Origin: Bradyrhizobium sp. S69
GTDB lineage: Bacteria > Pseudomonadota > Alphaproteobacteria > Rhizobiales > Xanthobacteraceae
Direction of reading: 5' to 3'
Length of the DNA stretch: 64,000 nucleotides
Assembly: GCF_009766005.1 (NCBI RefSeq)
Contig: NZ_LMUK01000038.1
Location: 458,948 to 522,947, forward strand
The notes under the pieces were generated by a model. It saw only the letters and a list, made by a program, of their open reading frames with translations. It made no database searches and was not told where the DNA came from. Positions 44,438 through 53,390 of the stretch are shown here, one piece after another (within the stretch, counting starts at the first letter, position 1; the number at the start of each line of letters is the position of its first letter). A program made the position numbers and the translations under genes.

Positions 44438-45328
44438 TCAGTCGTCGCGGCCTTCGCCTTTGCGCTTGGATCGCGCGGATTCCTCTTCGATGTAGGCCAG
44501 ATTCTGGTCGTAGATGATCCGTTCCGCTCCGGACAGCGCGATAAACCGCTTTCCTTTGGCGCGTCCCACCAGCGTCAAGCCGACCTGACGCGCGAGATCG
44601 ACGCCCCATGCGGTGAATCCGGAACGGGAGATCAGGATCGGTATGCCCATCCGGACCGTCTTGATCACCATCTCGGATGTGAGCCGGCCCGTCGTGTAGA
44701 GGATCTTGTCGGCGGGATCGACGCCATGGCGGTAGATCCAGCCGGCGATCTTGTCGACGGCGTTGTGACGGCCGACATCTTCCGTGTAGCAGACCGGCTC
44801 ACTTTCCTTGCATAGGACGCAGCCATGAATGGCGCCTGCTTCCAGATAGAGCGATGGCATCGTGTTGATGGCGTGGGTCATCCGGTAGAGCCAGGATGTC
44901 CGCAATTCGGCCTTCGGCAGCGCCACACTCTCGACGGCCTCCAGCAAGTCGCCGAATGCCGTGCCCTGCGCGCAGCCTGAGGTCTGCGTACGCTTCTTCA
45001 GCTTCGCCTCGAAATTGGTGTGGTGCTCGGTCCTCACGACCACGACCTGCAGATCGTCGTCGTATTCGACCTCGGTGACGACGTCGTCGTATTTGAGCAT
45101 GTTCTGGTTCAGCAGGTAGCCGAGCGCGAGATACTCCGGGTAATCGCCGATCGTCATCATCGTGACGATCTCCTGCGCATTGAGATACAGGGTCAGGGGA
45201 CGTTCGACCGGGACCTTGATCTCGACCGTCACGCCGGTCTGGTCGATCCCGGAGACCCGCTGGGTCAGGCGCGGATCGTCCGGATCGGGTACGATCAAGG
45301 GAGCCGGCGGCTTTTCCATCTTCATCAT
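44438..45328 (-). CDS. fdhD: formate dehydrogenase accessory sulfurtransferase
   Basis: This 296-residue FdhD-family protein has VERPLTLYLNAQEIVTMMTI, the conserved loop SGCAQGTAFGDL and the C-terminal YTTGRLTSEMVIKTVRMGIP and SRSGFTAWGVDLA. FdhD passes sulfur from IscS to the molybdenum cofactor so that formate dehydrogenase is active. Cys119 corresponds by position to the essential Cys121 of E. coli FdhD; the second Cys of that CxxC pair is absent (Gly122). The frame opens at 45451, but the Met cluster at 45319-45328 fits the family. It is divergent from moeA. Confidence 0.93.
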   Translation of the reverse strand: MMKMEKPPAPLIVPDPDDPRLTQRVSGIDQTGVTVEIKVPVERPLTLYLNAQEIVTMMTIGDYPEYLALGYLLNQNMLKYDDVVTEVEYDDDLQVVVVRTEHHTNFEAKLKKRTQTSGCAQGTAFGDLLEAVESVALPKAELRTSWLYRMTHAINTMPSLYLEAGAIHGCVLCKESEPVCYTEDVGRHNAVDKIAGWIYRHGVDPADKILYTTGRLTSEMVIKTVRMGIPILISRSGFTAWGVDLARQVGLTLVGRAKGKRFIALSGAERIIYDQNLAYIEEESARSKRKGEGRDD

Positions 45329-45506
45329 GCCGGCCAGGTTAGCATGACATCGCCGGAGTGCCGATATAAACCAGCAAAGACGGCAATCGGCCGGGTTCCC
45401 AGACCTTCTCGGCCGAGTCTGCGCGTGTCCGTCATCAAACACGCGCATCACGATTTCGACATCGACGCGCCGGCCTCGGCTGCGGCGGTGATCTGAGAGG
45501 CGGACG

Positions 45507-46760
45507 ATGGCTCAATTATCGGACGACTGCTTCGCTTTCGGTGGACCGATGATGGCGGTCGACGAGGCCGTTGCGATCATCGCATCGCGCCTGAGGGCGG
45601 TCGCGGAGACGGAAACTGTTGGCCTGACCGAGGCGGACGGCCGGATCCTCGCCGTCGACGTCGCCGCGCCCCTGCCATTGCCGCCCTTCATGAACTCCGC
45701 CGTCGACGGCTACGCGGTCCCGGCCGGGGATCTGCCGAGGGACCGCGAACGGCCCTTTCCCATCGGGGGACGCGTGCAGGCCGGTGCTGCGGCGCCGGCG
45801 CTCCGGCCCGGGCACGCCGTCCGGATCTTCACCGGCGCGCCGATGCCCGCCGGCACCGACACCGTCTTCATGCAGGAAGACGTCCGCATCGACGACACCG
45901 GACGCGTCGTCCTGCCACCCGGCCTGAAGGCTGGCGCCAACGTTCGCCCCGCCGGCGAAGACATTCCGCAGGGACACGTGGCGCTGAAGGCTGGCAGGCG
46001 GCTGCGCCCGCAGGACGTCGCGGTCGCCGCGGCTTTCGGACTTACAATGCTCGACGTGGTGCGCCGGCTTCGTGTGGGCGTGTTCTCGACGGGCGACGAA
46101 CTGACTTCTCCCGGAGCGGAGCGGGCGGAGGCCCAACTGTTCGATTCCAACCGCTTCATGCTGATGGCGATGCTCCGGAGGCTCGGCTGCGAGGTCGGAG
46201 ATTTAGGTATCCTGCGGGACGAAAAATCAGCTTTGGCGCGGGCGCTGAAAGTGGCGGCCGCTCGACACGATCTTATCCTGACCACCGGCGGGGTCTCGAC
46301 CGGCGAGGAGGACCACGTCAGGACCGCGGTCGAGAGCGTCGGCTCACTGGTTCTGTGGCGGATGGCGATCAAGCCCGGGCGCCCCGTTGCGATGGGCATC
46401 ATCGACGGGACGCCGCTGATCGGCCTGCCGGGCAATCCGGTGGCGAGTTTCGTGACGTTCGTCCACGTCGTTCGTCCGGCGGTGCTGGCGCTGTCCGGAG
46501 CGACGCCGGCGCCTTTGCTGCCAATGCCGGTCCGGGCCGCGTTCGGTTACAAGAAGAAGCTGGGGCGGCGCGAATACGTCCGCGCCTCGCTGCGAGAGGC
46601 CGCGGACGGCACGCTGGAAGCCGTCAAGTTTGCGCGCGAGGGCGCCGGGCTGCTGTCGTCGCTCGTCGACACCGACGGCCTGATCGAACTCGGCGAATCG
46701 ATCGTCCGGGTTGAACCCGGAGACCAGGTCGGATTTCTCGGCTACGCCGAACTGCTGTAG
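45507..46760 (+). CDS. moeA: molybdopterin molybdenumtransferase
   Basis: This 417-residue MoeA has domain I features (PPFMNSAVDGYAVPAGDLP), domain III MoCF motifs (TTGGVSTGEEDHVRTAVES) and MRLPGNP-type GLPGNPVASFVTFVH. It inserts molybdate into molybdopterin-AMP to make Moco. Placed between fdhD (divergent) and the formate dehydrogenase structural genes, it is probably a dedicated copy for that enzyme; another moeA may exist elsewhere. It starts after a GAGAGG site and is followed 167 nt later by the FdsGB fusion gene. Confidence 0.94.
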   Translation: MAQLSDDCFAFGGPMMAVDEAVAIIASRLRAVAETETVGLTEADGRILAVDVAAPLPLPPFMNSAVDGYAVPAGDLPRDRERPFPIGGRVQAGAAAPALRPGHAVRIFTGAPMPAGTDTVFMQEDVRIDDTGRVVLPPGLKAGANVRPAGEDIPQGHVALKAGRRLRPQDVAVAAAFGLTMLDVVRRLRVGVFSTGDELTSPGAERAEAQLFDSNRFMLMAMLRRLGCEVGDLGILRDEKSALARALKVAAARHDLILTTGGVSTGEEDHVRTAVESVGSLVLWRMAIKPGRPVAMGIIDGTPLIGLPGNPVASFVTFVHVVRPAVLALSGATPAPLLPMPVRAAFGYKKKLGRREYVRASLREAADGTLEAVKFAREGAGLLSSLVDTDGLIELGESIVRVEPGDQVGFLGYAELL

Positions 46761-46927
46761 GTCGTCCGTATGACCACCAGGAAATTCGCTCTGATTGGCC
46801 TCCGGTACGGATCGCACGCTCGCTCAGACCGCTGCGCCCGGGATCTCGACGCGTTCTAAATCGACCCTTGCCTCTGGCATACCAAGGACTAGAGTCTGTC
46901 AGAACTATTGCGGAGAGCCGGATTTTC

Positions 46928-48643
46928 ATGAGCAGCGACGTCCACAAGGTCCGCGAGTTCGAGCATCCGGGCGAGGGTCGGAAGCGGGCCAAATCAACGC
47001 CGAAAGGCCGTCAGATCGATCCGACCGCCGCGCATGAGATCGAGCTTTTGCTCGGCGACCGGTCGCGCCGGCGCGATCTCCTGATCGAGCATCTGCACCT
47101 GATCCAGGACAAATACCGCCAGATTTCGGCGGCCCATCTCGCCGCCCTTGCAGACGAAATGAAACTCTCCTTCGCCGAAGTGTTCGAGACCGCAACGTTC
47201 TACGCGCATTTCGACATTGTGAAGGAGGGTCAGCCCGACGTGGCACCGCTCACCATCCGGGTCTGCGATTCCTTGACCTGTGCGATGCTGGGTGCGGAGA
47301 AGCTGCTGCAGCAACTGCAGACCGCGGCCGGTCCCGGCATCCGCGTCGTGCGCGCACCCTGCGTCGGCCGCTGCGACACCGCGCCGACCGCCGAAGTCGG
47401 CCACAACTTCGTCGACCACGCCACGGTCGCGAACGTGCTCGCTGCCGCCAAAGCCGGCGACACCCACGCGCATCTGCCCGACTACGTCGATTTCGACGCC
47501 TACGTCGCCGGCGGGGGCTACCGGTTGCTGTCGCGCCTGCGCTCCGGAGATTTTCCGAAGGACGATCTGCTCAAATCGCTCGACGATGCTTCGCTGCGCG
47601 GGCTCGGAGGCGCAGGCTTTCCCGCGGGACGCAAGTGGCGCTCGGTGCTCGGCGAGCCCGGTCCGCGGTTGATGGCGGTCAACGGCGACGAGGGCGAGCC
47701 CGGGACGTTCAAGGACCGCTATTATCTGGAGACCGATCCGCACCGCTTCCTCGAAGGCATGCTGATCGGCGCGCATGTGGTCGAAGCGCCCGAGGTCTAC
47801 ATCTACCTTCGCGACGAATATCCGGCCGCGCGGGAGATACTCGAGCGCGAGATCGCGAAGCTGCCAGCCGGCGGCCCGCAGCTGCACATGCGACGCGGCG
47901 CCGGCGCGTATATCTGCGGCGAGGAATCTTCGCTGCTCGAAAGCCTGGAGGGCAAGCGCGGACTACCCCGGCACAAGCCGCCGTTCCCGTTCCAGGCCGG
48001 TCTGTTCGGTCTGCCGACCCTCATCAACAACATCGAGACCTTGTGGTGGGTGCGCGACATCGTCGAGAAGGGGCCGGACTGGTGGAAGGGTCATGGTCGC
48101 AACGATCGTCACGGTCTGCGCAGCTATTCGGTGTCCGGACGCGTCAAAAATCCAGGCATGAAACTGGCGCCCGCCGGTGTCACCGTGCGCGAACTGATCG
48201 ACGAATTCTGCGGCGGCATGGCCGACGGGCATACGTTCCAAGCCTACCTGCCGGGCGGCGCCTCGGGCGGCATCCTGCCGGCCGCGATGGACGACATCCC
48301 GCTGGATTTCGGTACGCTCGAAAAATACGGGTGCTTCATCGGATCGGCAGCGGTCGTCATCCTCTCGCAGGCCGACAGTGTCAGGGGCGCGGCGCTCAAT
48401 TTGATGAAGTTCTTCGAGGACGAGAGTTGCGGGCAGTGTACGCCCTGCCGCGCCGGAACCGAGAAAGCGGTTCTGCTGATGCAGCAGCCGGTCTGGAACG
48501 ACGAACTCCTCGGCCAATTGAGCCAGGCGATGCGGGACGCCTCGATCTGCGGGCTAGGTCAGGCGGCCTCGAATCCGCTGACGTCCGTCATCAAATATTT
48601 CCCTGACGAATTCAGACCGCAGCCGCAGCAGGCCGCCGAGTAG
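46928..48643 (+). CDS. fdsB: formate dehydrogenase diaphorase subunit, FdsG-FdsB (NuoE-NuoF) fusion
   Basis: This 571-residue protein joins a thioredoxin-like [2Fe-2S] domain to an NADH/FMN domain. The FdsG/NuoE part (to about residue 170) has cluster ligands Cys113, Cys118, Cys145 and Cys149 (CDSLTC and CVGRC). The FdsB/NuoF part has GLGGAGFPAGRKW (FMN), NGDEGEPGTFKDR (NADH) and a [4Fe-4S] site CGQCTPCRAG with Cys501, Cys504, Cys507 and Cys541. In Cupriavidus and Rhodobacter these are separate FdsG and FdsB. ATG 46928 has GGAGAG upstream; the frame is open to 46868. It passes electrons from FdsA to NAD+. Confidence 0.93.
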   Translation: MSSDVHKVREFEHPGEGRKRAKSTPKGRQIDPTAAHEIELLLGDRSRRRDLLIEHLHLIQDKYRQISAAHLAALADEMKLSFAEVFETATFYAHFDIVKEGQPDVAPLTIRVCDSLTCAMLGAEKLLQQLQTAAGPGIRVVRAPCVGRCDTAPTAEVGHNFVDHATVANVLAAAKAGDTHAHLPDYVDFDAYVAGGGYRLLSRLRSGDFPKDDLLKSLDDASLRGLGGAGFPAGRKWRSVLGEPGPRLMAVNGDEGEPGTFKDRYYLETDPHRFLEGMLIGAHVVEAPEVYIYLRDEYPAAREILEREIAKLPAGGPQLHMRRGAGAYICGEESSLLESLEGKRGLPRHKPPFPFQAGLFGLPTLINNIETLWWVRDIVEKGPDWWKGHGRNDRHGLRSYSVSGRVKNPGMKLAPAGVTVRELIDEFCGGMADGHTFQAYLPGGASGGILPAAMDDIPLDFGTLEKYGCFIGSAAVVILSQADSVRGAALNLMKFFEDESCGQCTPCRAGTEKAVLLMQQPVWNDELLGQLSQAMRDASICGLGQAASNPLTSVIKYFPDEFRPQPQQAAE

Positions 48644-48681
48644 GCTGACCGGGCGCAACCGAGTTTCCGACGAGGTATCGT

Positions 48682-51588
48682 ATGAGCAACGAGAAAAGTC
48701 CACCGCCGCAGGGCTACGGTCACGACGCCAAGGGTGCGGCGGGAGGCAAGAACGTTCCCGACGGCCGCGTGACGGTCTCGCACAGTGAACCGATTGGGCA
48801 GGTTGGCGGCGCAGGCCACGGACCCCAGACGATCGCGTTCGAACTGGACGGTCAGCAGGTCGAAGCCAGCGCCGGCGAGACCATCTGGCAGGTCGCGAAA
48901 CGTCAGGGCCGCGAGATTCCGCATCTGTGCTATTCGCCCGCGCCGGATTACCGGCCGGACGGCAATTGCCGCGCCTGCATGGTCGAGATCGAGGGCGAGC
49001 GTGTGCTGGCGGCGTCCTGCAAGCGCACGCCGAGCGTCGGCATGAAGGTGAAGACCGAAAGCGCGCGCGCGGTCGCGGCGCAGAAGATGGTGATGGAGCT
49101 TCTGGTCGCCGACCAGCCGGCGCGCGCGACTTCTCATGATCCGGATTCGAAGTTCTGGCACTGGGCCGAAAAGGTCGAGGTGACGGAAAGCCGCTTCCCG
49201 GCGGCCGAGCGCTGGCAGGGCGACGCCAGCCATCCGGCGATGCGCGTCAATCTCGACGCCTGCATCCAGTGCGGCCTGTGCGTGCGCGCCTGCCGCGAGG
49301 TGCAGGTCAACGACGTCATCGGCATGGCCTATCGCAACCATGATGCCAAGATCGTGTTCGATTTCGACGATCCGATGGGTGAGTCCACCTGTGTGGCGTG
49401 CGGAGAGTGCGTCCAAGCGTGTCCGACCGGCGCACTGATGCCGTCCGTGATGCTCGACGAGAACCAGACCCGCGTCACCTATCCGGACAAGAAGGTCGAC
49501 TCGCTCTGCCCATATTGCGGCGTCGGGTGCCAGGTCACTTATCAGGTCAAGGACGAAAAGGTCATCTATGCCGAAGGCCGCGACGGGCCGGCCAACCACA
49601 ACCGCCTCTGCGTCAAGGGTCGCTTCGGGTTCGACTACATCCATCATCCCAATCGCCTCATCAAGCCGCTGGTGCGGCTACCGGGCGTGAAGAAGGATGC
49701 CAACGATCAGGTCGATCCGGCCAATCCGTTCACGCATTTCCGCGAGGCATCCTGGGAGGAGGCGCTCGACATCGCCGCCAGAGGTCTTGTCAAGGTCCGC
49801 GACGAGAAGGGCCCCAAGGCGCTGGCCGGCTTCGGCTCCGCCAAGGGCTCCAACGAAGAGGCCTATCTCTTTCAGAAGCTGGTCCGGACCGGCTTCGGTT
49901 CCAACAACGTCGACCACTGCACGCGGCTTTGCCACGCGTCCTCGGTCGCCGCCCTGTTCGAAGGCGTGAGCTCGGGCGCGGTCTCGGCGCCGTTCGCCGC
50001 CGCCGCGGACGCCGAGGTCATCTGGGTGATCGGAGCGAATCCCACCGTGAACCATCCGGTCGCCGCGACCTTCATCAAGAACGCCGCCAAGCGCGGCGCC
50101 AAGCTGATCGTGATGGATCCGCGCCGGCAGGCGCTCTCGCGGCACGCCACCACGCACCTGCAATTCAAGCCCGGCAGCGACGTCGCGATGCTCAATGCGA
50201 TGATCAACACGATCATCACCGAGGGCCTGACCGACGAGCAATATATCGCCGGCTATACGGAGGGATACGAAGACCTCAAAGCCAAGATCACCGAGTTCAC
50301 CCCGGAGCGGATGTCGCAAATCTGCGGCGTTCCCGCCGAGACCCTGCGCGAAGTGGCGCGGATGTACGCGCGCGCGAAATCCTCCATCATTTTCTGGGGC
50401 ATGGGCATCAGCCAGCATGTGCACGGCACCGACAACGCGCGCTGCTTGATCGCGCTGGCGCTGATCACGGGCCAGATCGGACGTCCGGGCACCGGCTTGC
50501 ATCCGTTGCGTGGCCAGAACAACGTGCAGGGCGCCTCCGATGCCGGTCTCATTCCGATGTTCCTGCCGGATTATCAGCCCGTCGGTCGCGACGATCTGCG
50601 CGGCGCGTTCGAAGAGCTCTGGGGCCAGAAGCTCGATCCCGAGCGCGGGCTCACGGTCGTGGAGATCATGAACGCGATCCATGCCGGTCAGATCAACGGC
50701 ATGTACGTCGAAGGGGAGAACCCGGCGATGTCGGATCCGGACCTGCAGCACGCGCGCCAGGCGCTGGCCATGCTCGACCATCTGGTGGTGCAGGACCTGT
50801 TCGTGACCGAGACCGCCTTCCACGCCGACGTCATCCTGCCGGCTTCCGCTTTCGCGGAGAAATCAGGATCCTTCACCAATACCGACCGTCGCGTGCAGTT
50901 GGCGCGCGAGGTGGTCAAACCGCCGGGGGATGCGCGGCAGGATCTCTGGATCATCCAGGAGATCGGCAAACGCATGGGACTGCCCTGGGACTATTCGGGA
51001 CCGGGCGAAGTGTTCACCGAGATGGCCGAACTGATGCCGTCGCTCAAGAACATCACGTGGGAGCGGCTGGTCCGCGAGGGCGCGGTGACGTATCCGGTCG
51101 ACGATCCGGACAAGCCAGGTAACGAGATCATCTTCACCACAGGTTTCCCGACCGAGAGCGGCCGCGGCAAGATCGTGCCGGCCAAGGTCATTCCTCCCGA
51201 CGAATTGCCCGACGACGAGTACCCGATGGTGCTTTCGACCGGCCGCGTACTCGAACACTGGCATACGGGTTCGATGACCAGACGCTCCCACGTACTTGAT
51301 CAGATCGAGCCCGAGGCCGTCGCCTTCATGTCGCCCAAGGATATGCGGCGGCTCAATGTGTGGCCCGGCGATTTCATCCGGCTGGAGACGCGACGCGGCG
51401 CTGTCGAACTGAAGGTCCGCTCCGACCGCGACGTTCCGGAGAATATGGTCTTCATGCCGTTCTGCTACGCGGAAGCCGCGGCGAATTTGCTGACCAATCC
51501 CGCACTCGATCCGTTCGGCAAGATTCCGGAATTCAAGTTCTGCGCGGTGCGCGCCGAGAAGGCCGAATTGCGGAGTGCGGCCGAGTAG
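48682..51588 (+). CDS. fdsA: NAD+-dependent formate dehydrogenase catalytic subunit
   Basis: This 968-residue molybdo/tungsto-enzyme has an N-terminal [2Fe-2S] domain (IPHLCYSP, NCRACMVE), two [4Fe-4S] ferredoxin motifs (CIQCGLCVRAC at about residue 194, CVACGECVQACPTG at about 237), the CPYCGVGCQ cluster site at about 276 and the bis-MGD domains. NVDHCTRLCHASSV places the catalytic Cys at residue 417, where some enzymes use selenocysteine. It oxidises formate to CO2 in the cytoplasm and feeds the fused diaphorase. No fdsC or fdsD follows. A 28-bp repeat and hairpin start eight nt after the stop. Confidence 0.95.
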   Translation: MSNEKSPPPQGYGHDAKGAAGGKNVPDGRVTVSHSEPIGQVGGAGHGPQTIAFELDGQQVEASAGETIWQVAKRQGREIPHLCYSPAPDYRPDGNCRACMVEIEGERVLAASCKRTPSVGMKVKTESARAVAAQKMVMELLVADQPARATSHDPDSKFWHWAEKVEVTESRFPAAERWQGDASHPAMRVNLDACIQCGLCVRACREVQVNDVIGMAYRNHDAKIVFDFDDPMGESTCVACGECVQACPTGALMPSVMLDENQTRVTYPDKKVDSLCPYCGVGCQVTYQVKDEKVIYAEGRDGPANHNRLCVKGRFGFDYIHHPNRLIKPLVRLPGVKKDANDQVDPANPFTHFREASWEEALDIAARGLVKVRDEKGPKALAGFGSAKGSNEEAYLFQKLVRTGFGSNNVDHCTRLCHASSVAALFEGVSSGAVSAPFAAAADAEVIWVIGANPTVNHPVAATFIKNAAKRGAKLIVMDPRRQALSRHATTHLQFKPGSDVAMLNAMINTIITEGLTDEQYIAGYTEGYEDLKAKITEFTPERMSQICGVPAETLREVARMYARAKSSIIFWGMGISQHVHGTDNARCLIALALITGQIGRPGTGLHPLRGQNNVQGASDAGLIPMFLPDYQPVGRDDLRGAFEELWGQKLDPERGLTVVEIMNAIHAGQINGMYVEGENPAMSDPDLQHARQALAMLDHLVVQDLFVTETAFHADVILPASAFAEKSGSFTNTDRRVQLAREVVKPPGDARQDLWIIQEIGKRMGLPWDYSGPGEVFTEMAELMPSLKNITWERLVREGAVTYPVDDPDKPGNEIIFTTGFPTESGRGKIVPAKVIPPDELPDDEYPMVLSTGRVLEHWHTGSMTRRSHVLDQIEPEAVAFMSPKDMRRLNVWPGDFIRLETRRGAVELKVRSDRDVPENMVFMPFCYAEAAANLLTNPALDPFGKIPEFKFCAVRAEKAELRSAAE

Positions 51589-51596
51589 GGGCCGCC

Positions 51597-51635
51597 AAAA
51601 AAGTTGCGGCCAGCTCTTGGGGGAGAGCTGGCCGC
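51597..51635 (-). terminator. 28-bp direct repeat, right copy, and minus-strand terminator
   Basis: 51597-51624 matches 44338-44365 at 27 of 28 positions. Here it extends into a perfect 12-bp stem, GCGGCCAGCTCT (51606-51617) with AGAGCTGGCCGC (51624-51635). On the minus strand the stem is followed by AAC and six U, a good rho-independent terminator for the gene at 51689. On the plus strand it directly follows fdsA, with the A run before the stem. Confidence 0.85.
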
Positions 51636-51688
51636 GCGCGATCCGGTCTGGGACGGGGAGGGGTGGGGATGTGACCGGGTCGCGTGTC

Positions 51689-52309
51689 CTAGCGTGCGGT
51701 CGCGGTGGCGACAGCGGGTCGGTTGTCGCCCAGCGAGACCCAGACATTGGGATCGCTCTGCGATTGGCGTTTGACGAAGCGGTATCCGGTCTCGTTCCAG
51801 GCCACGACGTTCTCGTTCTGGTTGTCGAGGACGAACTCGCCCTTATCGGTCTTCACGGTCAGGATCGCGTGGCCTTCGCCGTTCCTGTCGCGCACCACCG
51901 TGATCAGCAGTGCTTCGCGCGGCCATCCGGCGTCGATCAGCATCTTGCGCTTCATCAGCACGTAGTCCTCGCAATCGCCGTAGCCGTCGGTCGGCAACGA
52001 CCATTTCTCAACCACGCCCCAATGGTCCATGTCGGTCATCGGCTTCACGGTCTCGTTGACCCAGCGATTGACCCGAAGCAGATCGCGCCAGGCGGTCTGC
52101 GTCAGCACGATATCGCGTGGCTGCGAGGTGCCGCCCGGACACTCGCCCGGACTGTTCGCGCAGAATTCGGTCCAGCCGATCGGCGCTCGCGTGGTGTCGC
52201 CGAGGCTCGCATACATTGTCCGTTCATCGCCGGCATGCGCCGACACGCTCATTCCGAAGAGGATGGCGATAACCGCCAAACCCTTTCCCCGTCCCCTGAA
52301 ATCCAACAT
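51689..52309 (-). CDS. exported transglutaminase-like cysteine peptidase (BTLCP/LapG-related)
   Basis: This 206-residue protein has a signal peptide (GLAVIAILFGMSVSAHA-GD) and a bacterial transglutaminase-like Cys peptidase domain with Cys in DGYGDCEDYVLMKRKMLI, His in NGEGHAILTVKT and Asp in FVLDNQNENV. Relatives include LapG, which cleaves adhesins under c-di-GMP control; many Bradyrhizobium paralogues have unknown roles. ATG 52309 begins the signal; the frame opens at 52348. A terminator lies 54 nt downstream. It is divergent from the cupin gene across an AT-rich region. Confidence 0.88.
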   Translation of the reverse strand: MLDFRGRGKGLAVIAILFGMSVSAHAGDERTMYASLGDTTRAPIGWTEFCANSPGECPGGTSQPRDIVLTQTAWRDLLRVNRWVNETVKPMTDMDHWGVVEKWSLPTDGYGDCEDYVLMKRKMLIDAGWPREALLITVVRDRNGEGHAILTVKTDKGEFVLDNQNENVVAWNETGYRFVKRQSQSDPNVWVSLGDNRPAVATATAR

Positions 52310-52752
52310 TGTGGCCCCCGTTTCTTGTTGGGACCACGTTTCGCACAAACGTTTTTCGCCGCGGCTAAGTTAGCCAAGTACATTTGAGGCGATTGCAAGT
52401 AAAACAAGCCGCGAATTCGATCTATACTTGAATCGAATTAGACTAAAATTTGAAGTATTCGCAATTGATTCAAATTTTACAGATTAACCCGCGCCAGCAT
52501 GCGGTGCAGCGATTTGCGGCGGCATCGGCGGTTCCCGTTAACCTGATACGGTCGACGAAAAATACCTCACACGCGGCCTCGAATGCTGCGAATGGCGGCG
52601 AGATCGGCGTCGTCGGGCGCGCCGGCGCTTTACCGCGCGCTAACGCTGTCTCACAGCCGCACGAAAAAGCTCCCGTAACGCGCACTTGGCGGCAGACTTG
52701 GCAAAGCCGGAACAGCCGTGCATGCATTCGGAAAACATCAGGGGAGATAATG
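52310..52752. promoter_or_regulatory. AT-rich divergent regulatory region with two inverted repeats
   Basis: The 443-nt gap between the Cys-peptidase and cupin genes is visibly AT-rich from about 52340 to 52490. Two perfect inverted repeats stand out: AATTCGAT (52414-52421) with ATCGAATT (52432-52439), and AAAATTTGAA (52445-52454) with TTCAAATTTT (52469-52478). Their arms are 18 and 24 nt apart, start to start. GGGGAG (52741-52746) is the cupin ribosome binding site. A regulator-binding or promoter role is inferred. Confidence 0.55.
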
Positions 52753-53379
52753 ATGAAGCGGCTGGTCTGGGGTTTTTCAGCGTTGCTGTGGCTTGCGGTC
52801 GGGGCCCACGCTGCCGAGCAACCGAAAATTAACCCCACCGATCCCCAGCCGACCTGTCCGATGTGTCCGGGGACCTATGTCCCGGCCTCGGAGATCGACG
52901 CTTATGCCCAGAAGGCGCTGGACGAAAAGCTGCTCGACCAGCAGGTCCGCGATATCGACATCGGCAAGGCCCATATCGGCATCGGCCGGGTGCATCGCGG
53001 CAGGCTGGAAAAGCCGGCGCCGGATTCGGTCGCCGAGCATGACCAGATCAGCGAGGTCTATCATGTGTTGTCGGGAGCGGCGACCTTGGTGCTGGGTCCC
53101 GATATCGTCAACCGGCAGCGGCGGCCGGCGAGCATGCGCACGGTGGTGGAATTCAACGGCCCCGGCAACAACGGCTCCGAGGTGCGCGATGGCGTGGCCT
53201 ACGAGATCAAGGCCGGTGATGTCGTCGTGATCCCGGCCGGCACCGGCCACTGGTTCACCCGGATCGACGATCACATCGACTACATCATGGTGCGGATCGA
53301 CCCCGACAAAGTGACCCCGCTGAAGGGCGAGGCGCAGTCAAAGGACTATCTGTCGAAGCCGGCGAAGAAGGGGGAGTGA
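52753..53379 (+). CDS. exported cupin-domain protein
   Basis: This 208-residue protein has a signal peptide (MKRLVWGFSALLWLAVGAHA-AE) and a cupin domain with HDQISEVYHVLSGAATLVLG and GDVVVIPAGTGHWFTRIDDH, giving the usual His-rich metal site (EHDQ..E.YH...GH.). CPMCPGTYVPA holds two cysteines near the mature N-terminus that could be a disulfide. GGGGAG is spaced six nt from ATG 52753 and three from 52750. Periplasmic dioxygenase or binding roles are possible; the substrate is unknown. A family C repeat begins eleven nt after the stop. Confidence 0.86.
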   Translation: MKRLVWGFSALLWLAVGAHAAEQPKINPTDPQPTCPMCPGTYVPASEIDAYAQKALDEKLLDQQVRDIDIGKAHIGIGRVHRGRLEKPAPDSVAEHDQISEVYHVLSGAATLVLGPDIVNRQRRPASMRTVVEFNGPGNNGSEVRDGVAYEIKAGDVVVIPAGTGHWFTRIDDHIDYIMVRIDPDKVTPLKGEAQSKDYLSKPAKKGE

Positions 53380-53390
53380 ACGGGCCTTAA

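Noticed and set aside
44208..44609. Leftward frame through the 28-bp repeat
   Set aside because: It overlaps both fdhD and the zinc-ribbon gene in other phases and has no domain; the repeat reads as a terminator-like element.
46761..46927. Moco riboswitch before the FdsGB gene
   Set aside because: No Moco-type stem set was recognisable by eye in the 167-nt gap; only a ribosome binding site is evident.
49678..50823. 381-codon leftward frame over fdsA
   Set aside because: Shadow of the bis-MGD domain coding region; no ribosome binding site or motif.
49398..51122. 574-codon frame inside fdsA
   Set aside because: It is a +1-phase shadow with an Arg-rich composition; fdsA motifs run through the whole region in the real frame.
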